DNA from: Phycisphaerae bacterium
Lineage (GTDB): Bacteria; Planctomycetota; Phycisphaerae; UBA1845; PWPN01
Length of the DNA stretch: 64,000 nt
NCBI GenBank assembly: GCA_018003015.1
Contig: JAGNEZ010000029.1
Coordinates: forward strand, 1-64,000
Direction: 5' to 3'
Shown here: positions 9,083-17,656 of the stretch, one piece after another
Numbering within the stretch: the first letter of the stretch is position 1
Layout of the letters: the number at the start of each line of letters is the position of its first letter
Notes under the pieces: model-generated
Told to the model about the DNA's origin: nothing
The model's database searches: none
Seen by the model: only the letters and a program-made list of their open reading frames with translations
Position numbers and translations under genes: made by a program

Positions 9083-10192
9083 TCACAGAAGCCCGCGCAG
9101 GACCACGCACACCCGGTCAACTTCCGACTCGGTCAATTGCCCGTGAAAGGGAAGAGCCACAGTCCGATCGGAGAGAGCTTCGCAGATCGGGAAGTCACCG
9201 GGCTTGAACCCGTAGTCCTTCATGTAGAAGGGTTGCAGGTGTACCGGGGGGAAGTAGTTGCTGCTCTGGACGCCCTTCTCCCGAAGCGCCACCAGCAGCC
9301 GGTCCCGGTCTTTGCTGGTGTAACAGTCGTCGAGCCGGACCACCATGACGAAGTGGCTGATCTTGCACTCGGGCAGCACGCGCTGCATGGTGACGCGGGG
9401 AATGTCGCCGAGCCGTTTGATGTAGTAGCTCGCCACCCGTGCGCGGTTCGCCAGAATATCGTCGATACGCTTCATCTGGGCAACGCCCAGGGCACAGTTG
9501 ATCTCGCTCAGCCGGAAATTGAAACCGACGCGGACATGGGCGAGCCAGCCCCCGCCCGCACCACGGCCTTGGTTCCGCATGGAGATCACCTGGTGGCAAA
9601 TGTCCTCATCGTCGGTGACGACCATCCCTCCCTCGCCCGTGGTCACCTGCTTGTTGGGATAGAAGCCAAAGACGCCAACGTCACCCAGCGTACCGGCCAT
9701 CCTGCCCTTGTAGGTCGCGCCCAACGCTTCGCAGGAATCCTCGATCACGCGGAGGTTGTGACGCCTGGCCGTCTCGCAGATCGGGTCCATGTCCGCCGGC
9801 TGTCCAAACACGTCAACGGGCAAGATCGCCTTGGTTCGGGGGGTGATGGCGGCGGAAACCCGTCTCGCGTCTATGTTCCACGTCTCCGAATCGATGTCCA
9901 CAAAGACGGGCTTGGCCCCTTCGAACTGGAAGCAATTCACCGAGGCAATGAACGTGAACGGTGTGGTGATCACCTCATCGCCGGGCCCGATGCCCATGGC
10001 CCGAACGCAGAGGTGCAGGCCACTGGTGCCGCTATTCATGGCGGCCGCAAAACGCGTGCCGACAAACCGCGCGACCAGTCGTTCAAACTCAACCATCCGA
10101 GGTCCCAGGGCCAACTGCGGGCTGAGCATGGCTTCAGCCACCGCGTCGCGCTCCGCTTGGGTGATGTCCGGACGGGACAACGAGATTTCCAT
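9083..10192 (-). CDS. DegT/DnrJ/EryC1/StrS PLP-dependent sugar aminotransferase
   Basis: Product of 369 residues. GTSGLHLCVRAM (PLP phosphate binding), TTPFTFIASVNC, EDSCEALGA (cofactor Asp) and FGFYPNKQVTTGEGG, whose Lys181 should form the Schiff base, identify the family. These enzymes aminate keto-sugar nucleotides for O-antigen, exopolysaccharide or secondary glycosides. It lies divergently next to a UDP-sugar dehydrogenase, the pairing found in UDP-amino-uronate routes such as WbpA/WbpE, so a 3-keto uronate is a plausible substrate (inference). AAGGAG seven bases before ATG 10192 fixes the start; an upstream in-frame ATG is rejected. Confidence 0.92.
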   Translation of the reverse strand: MEISLSRPDITQAERDAVAEAMLSPQLALGPRMVEFERLVARFVGTRFAAAMNSGTSGLHLCVRAMGIGPGDEVITTPFTFIASVNCFQFEGAKPVFVDIDSETWNIDARRVSAAITPRTKAILPVDVFGQPADMDPICETARRHNLRVIEDSCEALGATYKGRMAGTLGDVGVFGFYPNKQVTTGEGGMVVTDDEDICHQVISMRNQGRGAGGGWLAHVRVGFNFRLSEINCALGVAQMKRIDDILANRARVASYYIKRLGDIPRVTMQRVLPECKISHFVMVVRLDDCYTSKDRDRLLVALREKGVQSSNYFPPVHLQPFYMKDYGFKPGDFPICEALSDRTVALPFHGQLTESEVDRVCVVLRGLL

Positions 10193-10230
10193 CGAGTCTC
10201 TCCTTATCAAGGCTGCGCCAAGGGGTTAGC

Positions 10231-10257
10231 ATTATAGCCGATCGGCGTTTTCGCCGA
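10231..10257 (-). promoter_or_regulatory. -10 element and 16-bp palindrome in a divergent promoter region
   Basis: A perfect TATAAT (minus strand, 10236-10231) lies 39 bp upstream of the aminotransferase start, but the expected -35 is poor. Covering that -35 position is TCGGCGTTTTCGCCGA (10242-10257), an exact inverted repeat with 6-bp arms. This suggests an operator controlling one or both of the divergent genes. Confidence 0.45.
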
Positions 10258-10401
10258 AATAGCTCTGTGAGTGGGCCGATTCCCGCAGGCCCGCAGTGGC
10301 CGAAAACCGGCGACTGGCAGGCGCACAGCGTCCTCCTGAGGCGTGGGACGGCGCCAGTGGTACGTTAATTCGTTGAATCCTCTGAACCAAGGAGATCTCC
10401 G

Positions 10402-11721
10402 TTGCTGGAAAAAAGACTGCTCACGAAGATTAAGAACAAAACGGCTCGGGTAGGAATTCTAGGGATGGGCTACGTCGGTCTGCCCCTCGCCCGCACCTTC
10501 TGCGGGGCGGGCTTCCGTGTCTTGGGCTTCGACATCGATCCGGTCAAGATCAAGAAGCTGACCTCCGGGCAGAGCTACATCAAGCATATCCCGGCTAACA
10601 CCATTCGCGGCCTGCTCAGCAAGGGGCTATTCAAGGCGACGTGCGACCCCAAGGCTCTGCGGACCTGCGATGCCTTGCTGATCTGCGTTCCCACGCCCTT
10701 GTCCAGAACGCGCGACCCGGACATGACTTACGTGGTGAAGACGACCGAGACCATCGCCGGCCAACTCCAGCGTGGACAACTGGTGGTCCTCGAAAGCACG
10801 ACCTATCCAGGCACGACCCGTGAAGTCTGCATCCCCATCCTGGAGACCAGCGGACTAAAGGTCAGCAAGGACTTCTTCCTGGCCTTCTCACCGGAGCGCG
10901 AGGACCCGGGCCGCGAGGACTTCACCACGGAGACCATCACCAAGGTCGTCGGTGGCCACGACCGGCCGAGCATGAATGTGGCTGCCGCCCTGTATGGGGC
11001 CGCGATCGCCAAGGTCAAGCCGGTAACCAGTTGCGATGTGGCCGAGGCCGCCAAGATCATCGAGAACGTCTACCGTTGCGTGAACATCGCCATGGTGAAC
11101 GAGCTGAAGATGCTCTTCGAGCGAATGGGCATCGACATCTGGGAGGTCATCGAGGCGGCCAAGACCAAGCCGTTCGGTTTCCAGGCGTTCTACCCCGGAC
11201 CGGGCCTGGGCGGACACTGCATTCCCATCGATCCGTTCTACCTGACCTGGAAGGCCAGAGAGTTCGGCATGGCCACTCGGTTCATCGAACTGGCGGGAGA
11301 GATCAACACCGCCATGCCCGAGTACGTGGTCAACCACTGCGCCTCCGCCCTGAACGAGCACCAGAAGGCCTTGAAGGGTGCCAGAGTGCTCGTGTTGGGA
11401 CTCGCTTACAAGAAGAACATTGACGACATTCGCGAATCCCCCTCGATCGAGTTGATCGAGATCCTCAGGCGCCGCGGGGCCAAGGTCGACTACAACGACC
11501 CCTACGTTCCCACCACCCACAAGCAGCGCGAACACGATCTGAAGATGAAGTCCGTGCCGATCACCCCGGCTAATCTCAGGAAGTACGACTGTGTGGTCGT
11601 GTCCACCGACCACGACTGCTACGACTACGCCGCGATCATTAAGAACAGCAAGATCGTCGTGGATAGCCGGAACGCATGTGCCCGCGTGAAGGGACCCAAG
11701 AAGAACGTGTACAAGGCCTGA
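10402..11721 (+). CDS. Nucleotide-sugar dehydrogenase (UDP-GlcNAc/UDP-ManNAc 6-dehydrogenase type)
   Basis: Product of 439 residues with the three-domain UDP-sugar dehydrogenase plan. The N-terminal Rossmann fold has GILGMGYVGLPLA (18-30), followed by VVLESTTYPGTTRE, FSPEREDPG and a central helix. The catalytic Cys273 lies in PGLGGHCIPIDPFYL, and the C-terminal Rossmann domain has VLVLGLAYKKNIDDIRESPSIEL. FSPERxxPG and GHCIPIDP are typical of WbpA/VipA-type enzymes that oxidise UDP-GlcNAc or UDP-ManNAc to uronic acids with two NAD+. Translation starts at TTG 10402, set by an AAGGAG seven bases upstream. It ends at a clear terminator. Confidence 0.92.
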   Translation: MLEKRLLTKIKNKTARVGILGMGYVGLPLARTFCGAGFRVLGFDIDPVKIKKLTSGQSYIKHIPANTIRGLLSKGLFKATCDPKALRTCDALLICVPTPLSRTRDPDMTYVVKTTETIAGQLQRGQLVVLESTTYPGTTREVCIPILETSGLKVSKDFFLAFSPEREDPGREDFTTETITKVVGGHDRPSMNVAAALYGAAIAKVKPVTSCDVAEAAKIIENVYRCVNIAMVNELKMLFERMGIDIWEVIEAAKTKPFGFQAFYPGPGLGGHCIPIDPFYLTWKAREFGMATRFIELAGEINTAMPEYVVNHCASALNEHQKALKGARVLVLGLAYKKNIDDIRESPSIELIEILRRRGAKVDYNDPYVPTTHKQREHDLKMKSVPITPANLRKYDCVVVSTDHDCYDYAAIIKNSKIVVDSRNACARVKGPKKNVYKA

Positions 11722-11787
11722 TCGGAGGCGATCGCCAGGTTGCGACGCGCGATCGAAGTCCTCGAATCACAGAACGACGAATGCTCA

Positions 11788-11828
11788 CAGGCCGGCGGAC
11801 TCCCAAGGAACCCGCCGGCCTGGGTTTT
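11788..11828 (+). terminator. Rho-independent terminator after the UDP-sugar dehydrogenase gene
   Basis: An 11-bp perfect stem, CAGGCCGGCGG (11788-11798) with CCGCCGGCCTG (11812-11822), is followed by GGTTTTCT. The stem works on both strands, but the T-run favours rightward transcription. Confidence 0.85.
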
Positions 11829-11914
11829 CTCTGCATCCGGCCCCTCGCCTCAGGAATACCCGCGACACGGTGAAAGCCAAAGACGATCCAAGTCACGGGG
11901 GCGAAAGGCGGCCG

Positions 11915-12952
11915 CTAGTCCTCGCTGAACGCCGCGTCGAAGGCCACTTGCGACGGGGCGAAGTTGACCTTCTTCACGAACTCGCAGGCCTCGGCGGCAC
12001 CGAACTCGCGGTCCATGCCGCCATCTTCCCATTCAACCGACAACGGACCCTGGTAGCCGGCCTTGTTCAACGCCCGGATGATGGCGTCGAAGTCAACCGA
12101 GCCGTGGCCCAACGACCTGAAATCCCAGAAGCGGTCAGGATGGCCGAAGTCCAGGTGCCCGCCGAACACGCCAGCCCGGGTCGGCACCTTGGACCAGCCG
12201 ACGTCCTTCATGTGCACGTGGAAAACGCGGTCGCCAAACTCGCGGATGAAGCGTACGTAGTCGACGCCTTGATAGCCCAGGTGGCTGGGGTCGTAGTTGA
12301 AGCCGAACCGCTTGTGGTACTTGATGGCCTCGAGCGCCCGAGCAGCGCTGGCGATGTCGAAGGCGATCTCGGTCGGATGCACTTCCAGCGCGAAGTAAAC
12401 GTCCTCCTGCTCGAAAACGTCGAGGATGGGCGCCCATCGCTTGGCGAAGTCGGCAAATCCGGCTTCAATCTGGCCCGGCTGGACCGGCGGGAACGAGTAG
12501 AGCAGGTGCCAGATACTGCTGCCAGTGAAACCGTTGACCACGACTCTCTTGGTCTTCTTGCGAACCGCAGCCGGGGCGGCATCAAAGAACTTGCGCGCCG
12601 CACGGGCACTGTCCATCATCTCGACCGCGGCCCGCTTCTTCACGCCGTCCGGCTTCCCATCCCCCCAAACGTGATCCGGCAGAATCGACTTGTGCCTGGC
12701 ATCGACCAGATCGCACACCGCCTGGCCAACAAGGTGGTTGCTGATGGCGAAGCACTCCAGCTTGTTCTTGCTGAGCGTTTCCCACTTCCGCTTGCAGTAG
12801 CTGCGATCCTCCAGGGCCTTGCTCACCTCGAAGTGGTCGCCCCAGCAGGCCAGTTCCAGACCCTCGTAGCCAAACTTCTTGGCTTTCTTGCACAGGACGT
12901 CCAACTTGAGATCCGCCCACTGTCCGGTGAAGAGCGTGACCGGTCTTGCCAT
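11915..12952 (-). CDS. Sugar phosphate isomerase/epimerase (xylose-isomerase-like TIM barrel)
   Basis: Product of 345 residues. It shows the AP-endonuclease-2/xylose-isomerase-like barrel with [16 protein letters not shown] near the N-terminus, [13 protein letters not shown] (metal-ligand Glu), [14 protein letters not shown] (Asp/His ligands), VFHVHMKDV and [11 protein letters not shown] (last Glu ligand). These are the usual metal-binding strands of inositol and keto-sugar isomerases. The substrate is not predictable. An AAGGAAGG ahead of ATG 12952 fixes the start, and the longer open frame upstream is discarded. A second, unrelated-looking barrel of the same superfamily is at 49612. Confidence 0.88.
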   Translation of the reverse strand: MARPVTLFTGQWADLKLDVLCKKAKKFGYEGLELACWGDHFEVSKALEDRSYCKRKWETLSKNKLECFAISNHLVGQAVCDLVDARHKSILPDHVWGDGKPDGVKKRAAVEMMDSARAARKFFDAAPAAVRKKTKRVVVNGFTGSSIWHLLYSFPPVQPGQIEAGFADFAKRWAPILDVFEQEDVYFALEVHPTEIAFDIASAARALEAIKYHKRFGFNYDPSHLGYQGVDYVRFIREFGDRVFHVHMKDVGWSKVPTRAGVFGGHLDFGHPDRFWDFRSLGHGSVDFDAIIRALNKAGYQGPLSVEWEDGGMDREFGAAEACEFVKKVNFAPSQVAFDAAFSED

Positions 12953-13097
12953 CGTCAGGCCTTCCTTTCGTGATGTGACCAACTCACCCTGATCCGTCGC
13001 CTGGCGCCTTCGCCAAGGCCACCCCTCGCACTCGACCCACCGGCAAAGAGTGGTCGCCTGCCACTGTTTCGCCTCATGGGACCGCGCTTGTATCCGG

Positions 13098-13127
13098 ATC
13101 ATACCATGACCGGGGCAGTCCGGGCAA
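13098..13127 (-). promoter_or_regulatory. Possible sigma-70 promoter for the TIM-barrel gene
   Basis: On the minus strand, TTGCCC (13127-13122) and TATGAT (13103-13098) are separated by 18 bp, about 145 bp upstream of the start at 12952. Two -35 mismatches make this tentative. Confidence 0.4.
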
Positions 13128-13175
13128 CACGATGTGTAACCTCTTTTATATCATAGAGTTAAGGCCAGCACGCCA

Positions 13176-14219
13176 CTAGAACCTTTCGGAACACCCAAGT
13201 ATCGCCGGCGGGGCCGGGTGATCCGCTCCCCGGGGCCCGAGAACACCGCGTCGCAGGCCCGCCGATCGGCAGGCCTCTCGAATGATCCGGGCCGAGGCTT
13301 GGAAGGCGGCTAGTTCCTTGGCGTTCATCGGCACGGGCAGGACTCGCCGGGCGCCGTGGCGGTTGACCAGGCACGGGACCGACAAGCAGACATCGGAAAC
13401 GCCGAAGTAGTTCTCGAGCAGTCGGGAGACGGTGAGCACCGCGCTCTCGTCACGGCGGATGGCCTCCATGATCCGCGCGACGGCCAGGCCGACAGCCCAG
13501 TTCGTTGCGCCCTTGGCCGCGATGATCTCGCCCGCCGCACCCTCGACCTGGGCATTGATCTCCGTCCGATCGGTGTCGGTCAGCCGCCCACCCTTGGAAT
13601 CCACCATGCATCGCAGCGGTGTGGCTCCGATGTCGGCACTGGACCAGAGCAGCAACTTGCTGTCGCCATGCTCGCCGACGACATAGGCATGCACGCTCCG
13701 CGGGGCGACGCCGAGACGTTCCGCCAGCAAAGACACGAAACGGGCGCTGTCCAGGACCGTCCCGGAGCCGAGTACCCGGTCGGGGCCACCGTGGTGTAGT
13801 ATGGACGCCTGATAGGTGAGGACATCCACCGGATTGGAGACGATGAGCAGGATCGCGTTCGGGGCAACCTCGGAGATCGCGGGAATCAGGTGATTGAAAA
13901 TGGCGACATTGGCTTGGATCAGATCCAGCCTGGACTGCCCCGGTTTCTGCTTGGCGCCGGCGGTGACAATGACGATCTCTGCCTCGGCGCAGTCCACCAC
14001 ATCACCCGCCCAGAGGCGAACAGTGGGGACGAACCGCCGGCCATGGTCGAGGTCCTTGGCCTCGGCCTCGCACTTGGCCCTGTTCTGGTCGATGAGGACG
14101 ATCTGCGATGCAAGGCCGCGAAGCATGGTCGCATAGGCGATGGTCGAACCTACCGAGCCCGCGCCGATGATCGCGATGCGTCCTGCTGGGGCGGCCGTGG
14201 AATCGGGTTCGATGGACAT
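13176..14219 (-). CDS. ldh: L-lactate dehydrogenase
   Basis: Product of 347 residues. IIGAGSVGSTIAYA (17-30) binds NAD, and AGAKQKPGQSR carries Gln91 and Arg97, the lactate-type specificity and catalytic-loop residues (malate enzymes carry Arg at the first position). Arg160 in LDSAR binds the substrate carboxylate, and His184 in VGEHGDS is the proton relay. The enzyme interconverts pyruvate and L-lactate. The C-terminal ~25 residues are a non-conserved Pro/Gly-rich extension. The frame continues about 100 codons upstream through the Clp-N gene, but ATG 14219, after AGGAG, begins the conserved domain. It is last in a leftward series that includes LarC. Confidence 0.92.
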   Translation of the reverse strand: MSIEPDSTAAPAGRIAIIGAGSVGSTIAYATMLRGLASQIVLIDQNRAKCEAEAKDLDHGRRFVPTVRLWAGDVVDCAEAEIVIVTAGAKQKPGQSRLDLIQANVAIFNHLIPAISEVAPNAILLIVSNPVDVLTYQASILHHGGPDRVLGSGTVLDSARFVSLLAERLGVAPRSVHAYVVGEHGDSKLLLWSSADIGATPLRCMVDSKGGRLTDTDRTEINAQVEGAAGEIIAAKGATNWAVGLAVARIMEAIRRDESAVLTVSRLLENYFGVSDVCLSVPCLVNRHGARRVLPVPMNAKELAAFQASARIIREACRSAGLRRGVLGPRGADHPAPPAILGCSERF

Positions 14220-14316
14220 GCCGAATTGCCTGCTCCTGTGGACCGAGAAACACAAGCCGGCTTCATTATAGGCGGGGTGTGGCAGTGGGGGTCGTGTTTT
14301 CACGACCAGGAGGAGA

Positions 14317-14760
14317 TCAAGGAGTCGGAGTTCGAGCCTGGATCTCCTGGCGGACGGCGGCCTGTGCCAGTCCCAGGCTGCTGAGCGCCTTCTGGGCGAC
14401 GCAGCCTTTTTCCAGCAGGAGAGCCAGGAGGAGGTGTTCCGTGCAAACCTCCTTGCTGCCGAGCTTGCGGGCCTCCTCGATGGCCAGGGCGACGACATTG
14501 CGGAAGTGCGGCGTGCCCGGCAGCCGGCCAAAGACCCAGGTGTCCTCCATGCTCGCCTTCACCAGCTTGTCCACCTCGGCTTTGATCTTGTCCTTGCTCA
14601 GTCCGTGGCCTTTCAGGATCTGCGCCCCGGAATCTCTGACCCCCTCGGCGATCGCCAGGAGAACATGCTCGGTGCCGACGTACTCCAGCTCGTATTCGCG
14701 GGCAATAGTGTTGGCCTGCTTGATGACTCGATGGACTTCGTGACTCAACTGCTCGTACAT
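14317..14760 (-). CDS. Stand-alone Clp N-terminal (double Clp-N) domain protein
   Basis: Product of 147 residues, consisting only of the substrate/adaptor-binding N-domain of ClpA/ClpC ATPases. Two imperfect repeats are visible: EVHRVIKQANTIAREY-EYVGTEHVLLAIAEG (residues 8-45) and FRNVVALAIEEARKLGS-EVCTEHLLLALLLEKG (about 85-125). No Walker motifs follow and the gene ends normally, so it is not a truncated ATPase reading into another frame. Such proteins may compete with or deliver substrates to ClpC (inference). GGAAGGA nine bases before ATG 14760 gives the start. Confidence 0.85.
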   Translation of the reverse strand: MYEQLSHEVHRVIKQANTIAREYELEYVGTEHVLLAIAEGVRDSGAQILKGHGLSKDKIKAEVDKLVKASMEDTWVFGRLPGTPHFRNVVALAIEEARKLGSKEVCTEHLLLALLLEKGCVAQKALSSLGLAQAAVRQEIQARTPTP

Positions 14761-14794
14761 GAGAGTGCGTCCTTCCGCAAGTAGATGAGCACAA

Positions 14795-15649
14795 CTATAC
14801 CCACAGCGGCGGTGCCTCACAAGCACGGGGCGGGGAGGGCCATTCGGCCTGTGCAGCCGGCTGCGAGTCGGGCGGCGATGACCCCGGCCGCAAGTAGGTG
14901 TAGATCAGGCTGAGCAGAGCGACAATGACCGAGGCCACAAGCGTGATCTTGATGATCTTCAGCCGGTTGGCGATTTCCCGATCTCGCCATTCCGCCAGCC
15001 GTTGGTCAATTTCGTCGAGCTTGCGATCAATACGAGCCTCGATCTCGTCGAGCTTCTCGCGGACGTAGTCGTCGGCCACACCGCGCAGCTTGCGGGCGAT
15101 CCCGCCGACCACGCCTTCCTCGGCGATATGCTCCTTCAGGCTGGGAACGCCCGCCTCCTCCGGCAGAAAGTGGTAGGCTTCGCTCTCCTCGCCAGCCGAG
15201 CCGGCGATGGCCTTGGTGATCAGTGAGCCGACCAGCTTTCGCCGCTGACGGCGCACGCGATCCCAGAAGCACTCGGCGTCGCGGAGTCGAGCCTCGATGA
15301 CGTTACGCGGCTCACCGTCACGAGCGACCAGCCCGCGCAGCCTGGCTAGGGCCACGAGCCCCCGATCACTCAGCGTCTGTACCTCCATCTTCCTGATGGT
15401 GGCGATGTGACGGGCCAGTTCCTCCTTGCCGGCAGACTTGCGCACCGGGTGCCGAGCCCAGACCGCGATGTCGAGCATCGCTTCCCGGTCGAGTTCTAGG
15501 AGCAGTTCCTGCCGCTCTCGAACCAGGCGGAGCAGCTCGCCGCGGCCCATCTCGGAATTCAACTCCAGGCCAAGCTCGCTTCCGTAGCGGACCAGTTCGT
15601 CCGCCGGCAGTTCGCTGATCGCCTGAGTCTTCTTCGCGCCGTTATCCAT
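14795..15649 (-). CDS. Tail-anchored coiled-coil protein, function unknown
   Basis: Product of 284 residues, no family recognised. A helical N-terminal region (1-75) contains ELVRYGSELGLELNSEMGRGELLRLVRERQ, reminiscent of a SAP/Rho-N-like helix-extended-helix. A second helical block runs 75-200, then a heptad-rich segment DEIEARIDRKLDEIDQRL (about 205-225), one membrane helix (about 233-253) and a Pro-rich tail. Its ATG lies within the end of the preceding 85-aa membrane-protein gene (8-bp overlap), so the two should be translationally coupled and may form a complex. Confidence 0.75.
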   Translation of the reverse strand: MDNGAKKTQAISELPADELVRYGSELGLELNSEMGRGELLRLVRERQELLLELDREAMLDIAVWARHPVRKSAGKEELARHIATIRKMEVQTLSDRGLVALARLRGLVARDGEPRNVIEARLRDAECFWDRVRRQRRKLVGSLITKAIAGSAGEESEAYHFLPEEAGVPSLKEHIAEEGVVGGIARKLRGVADDYVREKLDEIEARIDRKLDEIDQRLAEWRDREIANRLKIIKITLVASVIVALLSLIYTYLRPGSSPPDSQPAAQAEWPSPPRACEAPPLWV

Positions 15650-15899
15650 GGTGCATGCAAACCAGTGCCAACAGCATGGCCGACAAAACGGCGATCTGCA
15701 AGAGCTCTCCGGCGAAACGCGCGGACCTCATCCTCAGTAGCAGTACAAGGGTGTAACGTCCGAGAATCGCCGTCTGGCGCGAGCTGCCGAAGTAGGCGAG
15801 CCAACCCCAGAGCGACCGCCCGGTCACCACCACGGCATACACCGTGCAGACCGTGGCCAGTAGCCAGCGGAACCAGACGAAAAGGTCAAACTCGTCCAT
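15642..15899 (-). CDS. Small two-helix membrane protein
   Basis: Product of 85 residues with hydrophobic helices at about 7-35 (WFRWLLATVCTVYAVVV...) and 62-82 (ELLQIAVLSAMLLALVC), joined by a basic loop. No known family. It starts 17 bp after the oxidoreductase gene and its last codons overlap the start of the coiled-coil gene. The conserved-looking membrane pattern and tight packing make it likely to be real despite its size. Confidence 0.72.
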   Translation of the reverse strand: MDEFDLFVWFRWLLATVCTVYAVVVTGRSLWGWLAYFGSSRQTAILGRYTLVLLLRMRSARFAGELLQIAVLSAMLLALVCMHHG

Positions 15900-15916
15900 C
15901 GTCGGATCGGCTCTCG

Positions 15917-16999
15917 CTACCTCCCCAGCCATAGGTCGATCGGCTTGTCCACCTGCCGCGGCTCGTAGGGCCATTCGATTCGACGACCGGTGCCGGCCGA
16001 TTCGTAGGCCGCCAGGATGATCTTCAGCACCTTCCGGCCATCCTCGCCCGTCTCGACCGGTTTCTCCAGCCCCTGAGCACAGCGTACGAAGTGAGCCATC
16101 TCCTGCGGGAAGCCATAGTTCCAGATCTCCTCGAACATGGTGAAGGTGTAGCCTTTGGTCGAGCCGGCCTTCTCCACCGCGTAGCCGTAGCCACTCTCGC
16201 TGTAGGTCAGCAGCGAGCTGCCCCGGAGCAGATCCGCCCGGGTGAAGCCCGCCGAGCCGTAGATCTCGCACTTGTCGTCCACCCCGCCGGTTTTGGCCCA
16301 GCTGTTTTCCGCCAGCCCAACGCGGTTGCCCTCGTACTCGACGATGCACAGGCTGTGGTCCTCACCTCGAGTCTTGTCGGTGTGGACGCGGACGCCCATG
16401 TTGGCAAAAACGCTCTTGACCTCGGGTTTGCCGAAGATCCAGCGGGCGTACTCGATCGAGTGGCAACCCATGTCCAGAAGCACGCCGCCGCCGGACTTGT
16501 CTACGTCCCAGAACCACGAACTGTGCGGCCCGAAGTGCTCCTCACTCTGCTTGACCAGAAAAGCCCGCCCGACGGCACCCTCATCCACGAGCTTCTTGGC
16601 CCGTACGTACTTGGGCGCAAAGCACAATTCCTCGGCGTACATGAGAAGCACGTTGGCTTCACGGCAGGCGGCGATCATCCGGTCGGCTTCCTGCAGCGTA
16701 CGGCACAGCGGCTTCTCGCACACCACGTGCTTGCCCGCTTTGGCGGCATCGACCGCCACCTGGCAGTGCAGGTCGTTCGGCAGGCAGAGCGTGACCATCT
16801 GAAGGTCCTTCATGGCCAGTAGCTGCCGATAGTCCTCGAACCCGCTGGCGATGCCGTGATCACGGGCAAACGCCTTGGCCTTGCCGGGCGTCGGCGACGC
16901 CACGGCGATCACCTCGGCATCGGGAACCATCTTGAAGGCGGCGGCGTGAATGTCGCCCACGAACCCCGTGCCGATGATCCCAACTTTCACCTTGCTCAT
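15917..16999 (-). CDS. Gfo/Idh/MocA-family oxidoreductase
   Basis: Product of 360 residues. GIIGTGFVGDIHAAAF is the NAD(P)-binding loop, CEKPL the hallmark EKP motif with the active-site Lys, and GGGVLLDMGCHSIEYARW carries the D-x-x-x-H catalytic pair. The C-terminal half is the alpha/beta substrate domain. Family members oxidise or reduce sugars, inositols or sugar nucleotides. It could serve the amino-uronate pathway (WbpB is in this family), but the distance from the 9-12 kb genes and the lack of specific residues leave this open. AAGGAAGGA precedes ATG 16999. The next upstream gene ends only 4 bp away, indicating an operon. Confidence 0.9.
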   Translation of the reverse strand: MSKVKVGIIGTGFVGDIHAAAFKMVPDAEVIAVASPTPGKAKAFARDHGIASGFEDYRQLLAMKDLQMVTLCLPNDLHCQVAVDAAKAGKHVVCEKPLCRTLQEADRMIAACREANVLLMYAEELCFAPKYVRAKKLVDEGAVGRAFLVKQSEEHFGPHSSWFWDVDKSGGGVLLDMGCHSIEYARWIFGKPEVKSVFANMGVRVHTDKTRGEDHSLCIVEYEGNRVGLAENSWAKTGGVDDKCEIYGSAGFTRADLLRGSSLLTYSESGYGYAVEKAGSTKGYTFTMFEEIWNYGFPQEMAHFVRCAQGLEKPVETGEDGRKVLKIILAAYESAGTGRRIEWPYEPRQVDKPIDLWLGR

Positions 17000-17003
17000 C
17001 AGG

Positions 17004-17585
17004 TCATCCTTCCTTGCTCTCGGCCTTCAGGTTCTTCTTCTCGTCCTTGCCGGCGGTCTTGTTCCCCGGCTTGGGACGGAGTTTGAGGATCAACTCGATC
17101 TCCCCCGTGGTCTTGCCCAGGTCCTTGGCGATCTCAATCGCCGAGAACCCGGCATCGGACAACTCGTATACCACATCGTACCGGACGTCGAGGCCCATGT
17201 CCTCGGTCGGGTGTTGGCTGGGGACTTCCCCACGCTGCCGGGTCAGCCGGTTGAGGACCGCAATGCGCCGGTCGGCGTCGCGGATCACCGCCTCGAGCTT
17301 GGCGTAACGCGTGTCGATATCGGCGCTGATCCTCCGCGACAACTCTTGAAGCTCGGCGAGCAGCGATTCGATGTTCCGGCGGAGTTCCACCTCCTCCGCC
17401 CGCGTGAGCGGGGGGGGACGGAGCGGAACAGGTCTGTCAAACCGCTTGGCTGCATCCCGCTGCCGCCGGCGCATCGAGTTCATCAGTAGGAACATGGCCA
17501 AAAGCGCAATTCCCAACGGGATCAGGCCGTCGGAGCTGAATGCCCCGTTGGCCAGAGAGAGGCAGACTGGTGAGAGGTTGCTCAT
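17004..17585 (-). CDS. Membrane-anchored coiled-coil protein with C-terminal DUF6115/DUF2802-like helix-turn-helix
   Basis: Product of 193 residues. One N-terminal helix (about 20-37) enters the membrane, and a long charged coiled coil spans about 60-125. The C-terminal segment (about 135-168), YELSDAGFSAIEIAKDLGKTTGEIELILKLR, has the D/E-x-G-x-s-x-x-E-I-A-x-x-L-x-x-x-x-G-E-I-x-L-I-L pattern of small HTH-like modules found in DUF2802/DUF6115 proteins. The tail is Lys-rich. The function of this class is not established. It ends 4 bp before the oxidoreductase gene and starts 72 bp after larC. Confidence 0.72.
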   Translation of the reverse strand: MSNLSPVCLSLANGAFSSDGLIPLGIALLAMFLLMNSMRRRQRDAAKRFDRPVPLRPPPLTRAEEVELRRNIESLLAELQELSRRISADIDTRYAKLEAVIRDADRRIAVLNRLTRQRGEVPSQHPTEDMGLDVRYDVVYELSDAGFSAIEIAKDLGKTTGEIELILKLRPKPGNKTAGKDEKKNLKAESKEG

Positions 17586-17656
17586 GACTGAAACGGATCA
17601 CCTGCCGTACAACCGTCTCAAGACCGGCTGGGCCGGAGCCGGGCCGGTACCGTACA

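Noticed and set aside
9137-10237. Long plus-strand open frame (366 codons) opposite the DegT aminotransferase
   Set aside because: It is antisense to a gene with intact catalytic motifs; the translation is low-complexity and has no family motif.
11870-12973. Long plus-strand open frame (367 codons) opposite the TIM-barrel isomerase
   Set aside because: It mirrors codon bias of the real minus-strand gene, and no ribosome site or domain is seen.
14220-14531. N-terminal extension of the lactate dehydrogenase frame (about 100 codons)
   Set aside because: It is an out-of-frame reading of the Clp-N gene; the dehydrogenase domain starts at the SD-preceded ATG at 14219.
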